A stretch of 64,000 bases of DNA from Oscillospiraceae bacterium. GTDB lineage: Bacteria > Bacillota > Clostridia > Oscillospirales > Oscillospiraceae. The DNA is taken from contig CADBKO010000001.1 in NCBI GenBank assembly GCA_902795345.1, positions 181,485 through 245,484 on the forward strand, given 5' to 3'. A program made the position numbers and the translations under genes. Positions 58,786-64,000 of the stretch are shown piece after piece; the first letter of the stretch is position 1; each line of letters opens with the position of its first letter. Below the pieces are notes generated by a model. It was not told where the DNA came from. It searched no databases and saw nothing but the letters and a program-made list of their open reading frames with translations.

Positions 58786-58985
58786 TTCAAGCTGTCGACA
58801 AAGTGTCGACAGCTTGAAACGCAAAATCAGAATTGTATTCTGATTTTGCAAGGATATAACGTGAAGGGGGATTCCCGTCCCCCTTCTGATTTTGCAAGGA
58901 TATAACGTGAAGGGGGATTCCCGTCCCCCTTCATAAATCCCCCATGCTTATCGAAACTCCGCCAAAAGGGTTTGTCTACAGGCTG
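58786..58985 (+). mobile_element. Terminator-associated hairpin element, copy B
   Basis: 200 bp homologous to the reverse complement of 46334-46485. It starts TTCAAGCTGTCGAC (12-bp hairpin 58788-58816), followed by a 13-bp hairpin (58821-58849), then a 46-bp unit containing GAAGGGGGATTCCC that is tandemly duplicated (58841-58886 and 58887-58932), and a tail ending TGTCTACAGGCTG. Without the internal duplication the length is 154 bp, against 152 bp in copy A. Both sides are exact copies of the local terminator. Confidence 0.78.
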
Positions 58986-59018
58986 ACACGCCCTCCGGCT
59001 TCGAAAGCCGGAGGGCGT
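58986..59018. terminator. CE15 gene terminator, second copy
   Basis: An exact 33-bp repeat of 58753-58785, followed by GTAATTATT on the + strand. It also lies 26 nt beyond the stop of the convergent lipoprotein gene. Confidence 0.78.
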
Positions 59019-59044
59019 GTAATTATTCCCTGTGTTCGCCGCCG

Positions 59045-59683
59045 TCAGTCCTCGCCGCCGGGCAGAGCGGAGCCGGGCTCCTTTTGCGCGATCAGATCGT
59101 CCTGATATGCCAGCTTCGTGTCGTCCTTTCGGAGATAGAGTACCCCATCCTTGCTGTAAAGCGTGGGATTTGCCTCGTCGCAGACGAAATAGCACACCGG
59201 ACGGTAAAAGCGGATGCCGTCCTCCGTTTCCACCCCATAGTAGAGGCATTCCCGCCCGCAGCCGATCTTCTCCACGTTTTTCCCGACGTATACGGTGAAT
59301 ACCAGGTCCTCCCAGGTGACGGGGACCTCCCACTTTTCAAGGGCGGGATCGCTGGTCCAGAGCTCCTTACGCGCCGGTTCCGCCTCGATGACGAAGGGGT
59401 TGGCGACGCCCGTGCCGGTGTACCCGCCCAGGGCGATCACCTTGGAGCCCTCGATCTCGCCGGCGATGTCGAAGGAGGTATGCGTGGGGTCCAGGTCCCA
59501 GGTGCAGACGGAAGCGAAGGCCTTTTTGCCCCGGTCGCTGAGTCTGTAAAGCACCTGCCCCTGTGTGGCCTCCTTCCCGGTGTAGCCGGTGATGGAGCCG
59601 ATGCAGCCTCCCGGCAGCAGGACCAGCAGCGCCAGCAGTACCAGGGCAGTCGTGAGCCGAAGAAAACGACCTTTCTTTTTCAT
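59045..59683 (-). CDS. Predicted lipoprotein of unknown function
   Basis: A 212-residue lipoprotein with signal MKKKGRFLRLTTALVLLALL and lipobox LLPGGC. The mature part has five further cysteines (VCTW, IGCGREC, VCYFVC), possibly forming disulfides, and a beta-rich pattern without a recognised domain. The ATG at 59683 is chosen because AAAGGAG then sits 7 nt upstream; the ATG at 59689 would be 1 nt away. It is a single gene converging on the CE15 unit and diverging from uxaC. Confidence 0.78.
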   Translation of the reverse strand: MKKKGRFLRLTTALVLLALLVLLPGGCIGSITGYTGKEATQGQVLYRLSDRGKKAFASVCTWDLDPTHTSFDIAGEIEGSKVIALGGYTGTGVANPFVIEAEPARKELWTSDPALEKWEVPVTWEDLVFTVYVGKNVEKIGCGRECLYYGVETEDGIRFYRPVCYFVCDEANPTLYSKDGVLYLRKDDTKLAYQDDLIAQKEPGSALPGGED

Positions 59684-59809
59684 GTGCATGCTCCTTTCGG
59701 ATAAACCTTCTCTTAATAACCAGTATACAGGGAAAATCCCCGTTTGCCAAGAGCGGCAGGCCATCGGCTGGGCGATTTCTTTTCCGCCGGGCAAAGCGCC
59801 GGTTATCGG

Positions 59810-59838
59810 TTGCGAATACCGCCCGCCTGTGATAAAAT
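59810..59838 (+). promoter_or_regulatory. Promoter of uxaC
   Basis: TTGCGA (59810-59815) and TAAAAT (59833-59838) are 17 bp apart, 74 nt before the start codon. No clear UxuR/GntR-type operator was recognised. Confidence 0.68.
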
Positions 59839-59912
59839 CAAAACCTTAAAAGAAAGATTCGGGCTCACGGGGCTTTGCTGCGGAAAGCTCCGGGGCGGAA
59901 AGGGAGCGGGAC

Positions 59913-61343
59913 ATGAAGCCCTTTATGGACCGGGATTTCCTCCTGGAAACGGAGACCGCCCGGCATCTTTTCCACGACTATGCCGAGGGGCTGCCCCTCG
60001 TGGACTACCACTGCCATATCAGCCCCCGGGAGATCTGGGAGGACCGCCGTTTTCAGAACCTGACGGAGCTCTGGCTGGGGGGCAGGCAGCCCGACGGCAG
60101 CTATTTCGGAGACCACTACAAGTGGCGCATCCTGCGCTCCGACGGGGCGGGGGAGGAGTATGTCACCGGGGACAAGCCCCCCTATGAACGCTTCCTCCGT
60201 TTCGTGCAGGCCCTGGAGAAAGCGCCGGGGAACCCCATGGTCCACTGGTGCAATCTGGAACTGCGGCAGTTTTTCGGCTATGACAAGCCCCTGACCGGGG
60301 AAAATGCCGCAGAAGCCTGGGACTGGTGCGGCGCAAAGCTGCGGGACGACCCGAGCCTGTCCGTGCGGGGCATCCTCCGCAAGGCGAAGGTGGCCTTCAT
60401 CGGCACCACCGACGACCCGGCGGACAGCCTGGAATGGCACCGCCTCCTTCGCGGCGACGGCAGCCTGGAGACCCGGGTCTGCCCCTCCTTCCGCCCGGAC
60501 AAGGCCATCAACGTCCACAAGGCGGGCTTCGCCGCCTACATAGAGAAGCTGGGGGAGAGCGCGGGCAAAAAGATCGGCAGCGCGGAGGAGGTCTGCGAGG
60601 TCCTTTCCCGGCGGCTGGAATACTTCTGCTCCCTGGGCTGCCGGGCCAGCGACCACGGCCTGGATGCCATCCCCTTCCGCCCCGGCGCCGAGGCACAGGC
60701 GGAGGAAGCCTTCCAGCTGGCCATGGCGGGCCGGGAGGTCCCGCCCGCGCTGGCGGAAAATTACCAGACGAAACTGTTGCTGCACCTGGGCAGGGAATAC
60801 CGCCGCCTGGGGGTGGTCATGCAGCTGCACTATTCCTGCCTGCGGAATGTGAGCGCGTCCATGTATCGCCGCCTGGGGCCGGACACCGGCTTCGACATGA
60901 TCGCCCGGACGGACTGCGGCGGCGCCGTCGCCGCCCTCCTCTCCGCCCTGGAGGAAAGGGAAGGCTGCCCCCGCACCATCCTCTATTCCCTGGACCCCGG
61001 GGACAACGCCCTGCTGGGGAGCCTTATCGGCTGCTTCCAGTCCGAGGAGGTGCCGGGGAAGATCCAGCACGGCAGCGCCTGGTGGTTCAACGATACCCGC
61101 AGCGGCATGGAGGCCCAGCTGCGCTCCCTGGCAGAGCTGGGGCTGCTGGGCAATTTCGTGGGGATGCTGACGGATTCCCGCTCCTTCCTCTCCTATGCCC
61201 GGCATGATTATTTCCGCCGCATCCTCTGCAATCTCCTGGGCAATTGGGTGGAAAACGGGGAATTCCCTCCCAACGAACGGATACTCAAGGGCATCGTGGA
61301 AGGCGTCTGCTATACCAACGCCTGCCGTTATTTCGCGCTTTGA
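59913..61343 (+). CDS. uxaC: Glucuronate isomerase
   Basis: A 476-residue amidohydrolase-fold enzyme converting D-glucuronate to D-fructuronate (and galacturonate to tagaturonate). The metal motif DYHCHISP (H33, H35) and the family segments RDFLLETETARHLFH, DDPADSLEWH and GSAWWFNDTRSGMEAQLRSLAELGLL are present. Length is typical. Downstream uronate genes (uxaB, uxuA, kdgK) are absent from the window; the sugar kinase at 0.3 kb is a distant candidate only. GGAGCGGGA precedes the ATG. Confidence 0.97.
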   Translation: MKPFMDRDFLLETETARHLFHDYAEGLPLVDYHCHISPREIWEDRRFQNLTELWLGGRQPDGSYFGDHYKWRILRSDGAGEEYVTGDKPPYERFLRFVQALEKAPGNPMVHWCNLELRQFFGYDKPLTGENAAEAWDWCGAKLRDDPSLSVRGILRKAKVAFIGTTDDPADSLEWHRLLRGDGSLETRVCPSFRPDKAINVHKAGFAAYIEKLGESAGKKIGSAEEVCEVLSRRLEYFCSLGCRASDHGLDAIPFRPGAEAQAEEAFQLAMAGREVPPALAENYQTKLLLHLGREYRRLGVVMQLHYSCLRNVSASMYRRLGPDTGFDMIARTDCGGAVAALLSALEEREGCPRTILYSLDPGDNALLGSLIGCFQSEEVPGKIQHGSAWWFNDTRSGMEAQLRSLAELGLLGNFVGMLTDSRSFLSYARHDYFRRILCNLLGNWVENGEFPPNERILKGIVEGVCYTNACRYFAL

Positions 61344-61391
61344 CCGCCGCCGGATCATGAGCTGCGGCAAGAGAAAGAAGACCAGACCGTC

Positions 61392-62144
61392 ATGAGCAAG
61401 CTGACAGCGGCGCTTTACAGGCCCGTCCGGGGCCTGGTGCGCCTGGTATATCCGAAAATGAAGGTGGTGGGGGCGGAGAAGCTGCCGGAAGGGGCCAGCG
61501 TCATCGTGGGCAACCACAGCCAGCTCCACGGCCCCATCGCCTGCGAGTTGTATTTTCCCGGCAGGCACGCGACCTGGTGCGCCGGGGAGATGATGGCTCT
61601 GCGGGAGGTGCCGGACTACGCCTACCGGGATTTCTGGAGCGGCAAGCCCAGGCTCCAGCGTCCCTTTTTCCGCCTGGCCTCCTACCTGATCGCTCCTCTG
61701 GCGGTCATCATCTTCAACAATGCCGACTGCATCGGCGTCTATCGGGACAACCGGGTGATCTCCACCTTCCGGCGGACGGCGGAATGTCTGAAGGAGGGGA
61801 GAAGGGTGATCATTTTCCCGGAGAAGGCGGAAAAGGGGGAAGGCTTCCTCTATGCCTTTCAGGAGGGCTTCGTGGACTGCGCCCGGTCCTACTGCCGTCA
61901 GACGGGGAAGGGGATCTCCTTCGTGCCCCTCTATGTCTGCCCGCAGTTCCATACCCTCTACCTGGGGGATCCCGTGCCCTTCGACCCCAAGGCTCCCATC
62001 GCCGGGGAGCGGGAGCGCATCTGCCGGGAGATGAGCCGGGGCATCCTGGCCCTGGCCAGGGCCCTGCCGGAGCACCGGGTAGTGCCTTATCTGAATCTGC
62101 CCAAGAAGGATTATCCTTCCAGCCGGGAGGGGGTGGGAACATGA
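61392..62144 (+). CDS. Lysophospholipid acyltransferase-like protein (PlsC fold)
   Basis: A 250-residue glycerolipid-acyltransferase-fold protein with GASVIVGNHSQLHGPIACELY as motif I and GRRVIIFPEKAEKGEG as motif III. The usual NHxxxxD has glycine where aspartate is expected (N41, H42, G47), so catalysis may differ or use another acid. A hydrophobic segment (about 95-115, LASYLIAPLAVIIFNNADCIG) is present. It starts 48 nt after uxaC and overlaps the next gene by ATGA. Acyl transfer to a lysolipid is inferred from the family. Confidence 0.8.
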   Translation: MSKLTAALYRPVRGLVRLVYPKMKVVGAEKLPEGASVIVGNHSQLHGPIACELYFPGRHATWCAGEMMALREVPDYAYRDFWSGKPRLQRPFFRLASYLIAPLAVIIFNNADCIGVYRDNRVISTFRRTAECLKEGRRVIIFPEKAEKGEGFLYAFQEGFVDCARSYCRQTGKGISFVPLYVCPQFHTLYLGDPVPFDPKAPIAGERERICREMSRGILALARALPEHRVVPYLNLPKKDYPSSREGVGT

Positions 62145-62827
62145 AAAAGGAAAGAAAGCCCGTTTCCTACCGGGATCTCAGCTTCCGCACCATCCGGGAA
62201 AAGCGCTATTCCCATCTGTTCCTGCTCCTGGGCTGGGTGGGCTATTTCCTCCTCTATACCCTTACGGAGAATCTGATCCCGGCGGAAAACTGCCATGTGA
62301 TCCACTGCGCCCTGGACGATGTGATCCCCTTCTGCGAGGGGTTCCTCATCTTCTATGTTTCCTGGTATGCGCTGATCGTCCTCTCCCTGCTGTATTTCCT
62401 CCGCTGGGACGTGGACAGCTTCAAAAAGCTGCAGGTCTTCATCATGATCACCCAGGCTGTGGCCATGCTTATCTATATCCTCTGGCCCAGCCGCCAGGAC
62501 CTGCGGCCCGAGGTGTTCCCCCGGCAGAATTTCCTCACCTGGGTCATGGGCGTCATCTACGGTTTCGATACCAACACCGGCGTCTGTCCCTCCCTCCATG
62601 TGGCTTATTCCATCGGCATCGCCTCGGTCTGGCTGCGGCAGAAGGAGGTCCGGCCCGTATGGCGGGGGCTGATCGCGCTTCTGTGCGCCCTCATCAGCAT
62701 TTCCACCGCCTTTGTGAAGCAGCATTCCGTCCTGGATATCCTGGCGGCCCTGCCCCTGGGCCTGGTGGCGGAAGCGCTGGTCTACGGGCGCTGGTGGAAG
62801 GAAAGGCTGGGTCGAAAGAGAAAATGA
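62141..62827 (+). CDS. PAP2-superfamily membrane phosphatase/transferase
   Basis: A 228-residue membrane protein with about six helices. PAP2 motifs are GVCPSLHVAYS (motif 2) and STAFVKQHSVLDILAALPLG (motif 3, with the catalytic histidine and aspartate; the usual SR is ST). This variant resembles the inositolphosphotransferase-like PAP2_3 group rather than classical undecaprenyl-diphosphatases. It is coupled to both neighbours by ATGA overlaps, so it belongs with the acyltransferase and GtrA in lipid or surface-glycan metabolism. Confidence 0.87.
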   Translation: MKKERKPVSYRDLSFRTIREKRYSHLFLLLGWVGYFLLYTLTENLIPAENCHVIHCALDDVIPFCEGFLIFYVSWYALIVLSLLYFLRWDVDSFKKLQVFIMITQAVAMLIYILWPSRQDLRPEVFPRQNFLTWVMGVIYGFDTNTGVCPSLHVAYSIGIASVWLRQKEVRPVWRGLIALLCALISISTAFVKQHSVLDILAALPLGLVAEALVYGRWWKERLGRKRK

Positions 62828-63234
62828 AAGAATTCAAGCGGGTCATCAAATTCACCTTGTTTTCCATCAGCGCGGGCCTCATCGAGATGGGGGTCTTCGC
62901 CCTGCTCAATGAGCTGCTGCATCTGCCCTATTGGGTGAGCTACTTCATCGCCCTGGTGCTCTCCGTGCTGTGGAATTTCACCCTCAACCGGAAATTCACC
63001 TTCCAGAGCGCGGCCAATGTGCCGGTGGCCATGATGAAGGTGGCCGCCTACTACGTCGTGTTCACCCCGCTCAGCTCCTGGCTGGAACACTATCTCACCA
63101 TGTCCCTGGGCTGGAACGAATACCTGGTGACCGCCATCAATATGGTCCTCAATTTCGTCACCGAATTTCTCTACCAGCGTTTCTTCGTCTTCGGCAAGAC
63201 CATCGACACGAAGAAGACGGGGAAGGACAGCTGA
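62824..63234 (+). CDS. GtrA-family membrane protein
   Basis: A 136-residue four-helix protein of the GtrA/DPMS-like family. The core is RVIKFTLFSISAGLIEMGVFALL, then YWVSYFIALVLSVLWNFTLNRKFTF (the conserved NFxxNRxxTF) and the C-terminal NFVTEFLYQRFFVF. Such proteins are thought to move polyprenyl-linked sugars across the membrane. It is the last gene of the uxaC-acyltransferase-PAP2-GtrA run, joined by ATGA overlap. No flippase or glycosyltransferase partner is adjacent. Confidence 0.92.
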   Translation: MKEFKRVIKFTLFSISAGLIEMGVFALLNELLHLPYWVSYFIALVLSVLWNFTLNRKFTFQSAANVPVAMMKVAAYYVVFTPLSSWLEHYLTMSLGWNEYLVTAINMVLNFVTEFLYQRFFVFGKTIDTKKTGKDS

Positions 63235-63247
63235 TTCCAACAGCAAA

Positions 63248-63392
63248 GCGCACCGCAAAATGCCCCTCCGCCGTCATTGCCGCACCCGGTCATCGGGTGC
63301 GGCGATCCGTTTCCCCCGAAAAGAGAATGGATCCCCAGCCGGTGTGCCCACCGGCTGGGAATGACGGACGGCGGCCGCATTTCGCGGTGCGC
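63248..63392. repeat. 145-bp nested palindromic element (GTCATTGC family)
   Basis: Outer arms GCGCACCGCAAAATGC and GCATTTCGCGGTGCGC match 15 of 16 bases. Inside, GTCATTGC (63273) and AATGAC (63360) bracket two perfect hairpins: CCGCACCCG/CGGGTGCGG and CCCAGCCGGTG/CACCGGCTGGG. The layout (GTCATTGC, hairpin, CGATCCG ... GGATCC, hairpin, AATGAC) parallels the element at 24271-24402. It sits between the convergent GtrA and Rrf2 genes and may also end transcription. Confidence 0.7.
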
Positions 63393-63409
63393 CCGTGCCA
63401 TGCCTGTAT

Positions 63410-63814
63410 TTATTCTTGCCGGATCACGTCGCTGAGGGTTTTCCCATAGAAGAAGTCATGGGTCATCCGGTCGTACTCCGCCCAGATGGGCAGCGTCCGG
63501 CAGCTGTCCGCCCGGGGGCAGGATACGGCGCCGTCGTGGAGGCAGGCCACCGTGGCCAGGGGCCCCTCCATCCGCTCCAATATCTCCCCGATTGGGTATT
63601 CCTCCGGTTTCCGGCAGAGCTTGTAACCGCCGCCCTTGCCGCTGACGCCGGTGATGAGGCCACCGCTCACCAGGTCCTTGACGATGATCTCCAGATATTT
63701 CTTCGAGATCTCCTGCCTGGCGGCAATATCCTTCAGGGGGATGTAGCCGCCGTCCCCGTGTTCTGCCAGGTCCTGCATGACCCGCAGGGCATACCGCCCC
63801 TTTGTGGAAATCAT
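63410..63814 (-). CDS. iscR: Rrf2-family transcriptional regulator (IscR-like)
   Basis: A 134-residue winged-helix regulator: MISTKGRYALRVMQDLAEH, IPLKDIAARQEISKKYLEII recognition helix, and wing GVSGKGGGYKLCRKPEEY. Three cysteines (CLHDGAVSCPRADSCRTLP) match the [2Fe-2S]-binding CX7CX5C-type set of IscR/CymR relatives. Divergent to it is a cysteine desulfurase, so it probably represses iron-sulfur or cysteine genes and itself. Near-identical inverted repeats in the shared intergenic region are likely operators. Confidence 0.9.
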   Translation of the reverse strand: MISTKGRYALRVMQDLAEHGDGGYIPLKDIAARQEISKKYLEIIVKDLVSGGLITGVSGKGGGYKLCRKPEEYPIGEILERMEGPLATVACLHDGAVSCPRADSCRTLPIWAEYDRMTHDFFYGKTLSDVIRQE

Positions 63815-63840
63815 CCGATCACCGCCTCAATTGATTTCGA

Positions 63841-63924
63841 CCTATTATACCGCAGGGTAAATAGGAAATCAAGAGAAAAAGTCTCTATTTACCTATTGAC
63901 ATAGTAGGCAAATAGGATTATAAT
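63841..63924. promoter_or_regulatory. Divergent promoters and Rrf2-type operators
   Basis: Leftward: TTGATT (63872-63867) and TATAAT (63849-63844), 17 bp apart. Rightward: TTGACA (63896-63901) and TATAAT (63919-63924), 17 bp apart. Inverted repeat 1, CCTATTATACC-GCA-GGGTAAATAGG (63841-63865), covers the leftward -10. Inverted repeat 2, CTATTTACCTA (63885-63895) with TAGGCAAATAG (63905-63915), brackets the rightward -35. The shared half-site is CCTATTTRCC-like, so one regulator can control both promoters. Confidence 0.82.
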
Positions 63925-63955
63925 GCGGGCAGACAAAGAGAGGAGCGATGGGACG

Positions 63956-64000
63956 GTGAAGATATACGCAGACAACGCGGCCACCACGAAAATGAGCCGC
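63956..64000 (+). CDS. iscS: Cysteine desulfurase NifS/IscS (3' cut by window)
   Basis: Only the first 15 codons are present, reading VKIYADNAATTKMSR, the diagnostic N-terminus of IscS/NifS enzymes (YxDNAATT, around the PLP pocket). The start is GTG at 63956, with GGAG 10-13 nt upstream; the ATG at 63948 is followed by a stop after three codons. The enzyme would supply sulfur for iron-sulfur clusters and thiolated tRNA, in keeping with the divergent IscR-like gene. Confidence 0.9.
   Translation, partial: MKIYADNAATTKMSR

Larger units (their letters stand above)
58739..59044. other. Repeat-filled gap between convergent genes
   Basis: About 305 bp made almost wholly of two exact copies of the local terminator and the hairpin element between them. 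No gene is present. Confidence 0.85.

Overview
The window looks like chromosomal DNA of a GC-rich, endospore-forming member of the Clostridia, most plausibly an Oscillospirales/Oscillospiraceae gut anaerobe. The spore genes (SpoIIP, SpoIIQ-like, YabP, YabQ), the Gram-positive division genes (DivIVA, SepF, DivIC), ATP-independent AsnA, an anaerobic molybdenum hydroxylase and strong AGGAGG-type ribosome binding sites all point that way. The genus is inference; no rRNA is present. Nearly every long reading frame antisense to a real gene is a GC-driven shadow and was left out.

Layout. 0-9.7 kb: end of ruvX, a PfkB kinase and spoIIP, a TSCPD protein, a nucleotidyltransferase-histidine phosphatase fusion with a methyltransferase, trkA, a trypsin-like lipoprotein and yifB/comM. 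9.8-16.1 kb: one long leftward operon NAT-tadA-yfbR-miaA-hfq-hlyD-yggS-sepF-divIVA. 16.5-21.8 kb: a zinc-ribbon protein, hpf, the yabP-yabQ-divIC-S1 cluster, an M23 peptidase and an acetyltransferase. 21.8-27 kb: a ChrA pair in operon with a CARF-nuclease (Card1-like) protein, a lipoprotein and a SpoIIQ-like peptidase. 27.2-32.6 kb: lower glycolysis (pgk-tpiA-gpmI-eno) followed by trmL. 32.8-43.3 kb: tRNA-Arg, a CDF transporter, DUF2461, a deacetylase, a C39 peptidase, aquaporin, asnA, a membrane protein and two MutS-like ATPases. 43.4-46.3 kb: a Mop-type aldehyde oxidoreductase. 46.5-52.3 kb: tRNA-Leu followed by a repeat-rich, AT-richer accessory stretch with a truncated TetR relic, a DUF4116-repeat protein and neighbours of unknown function. 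52.4-64 kb: an Old Yellow Enzyme family reductase, a lipoprotein, a CE15-like esterase, uxaC with lipid-related membrane genes, and a divergent Rrf2/iscS pair.

How the genes work together. The fused nucleotidyltransferase and the methyltransferase resemble the accessory proteins that sit beside the aldehyde oxidoreductase in Desulfovibrio, so they probably mature the enzyme encoded about 39 kb away. The glycolytic operon is textbook. The CE15-like esterase and glucuronate isomerase may both serve uronic-acid use. The Rrf2 repressor probably controls itself and the cysteine desulfurase through two matching inverted repeats.

The most unusual signals are non-coding. (1) A roughly 152-bp, three-hairpin element occurs twice in opposite orientation, and each copy is flanked by an exact duplication of the complete local rho-independent terminator (29 bp and 33 bp, different in sequence). 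A third, truncated copy also abuts a terminator. This suggests a mobile element that targets terminators. (2) Two arrays of four mini-hairpins separated by AYATCAY spacers agree in order and size and show paired base changes in their stems, as expected for a structured element. No CRISPR array, insertion-sequence transposase, integrase or rRNA operon was found.
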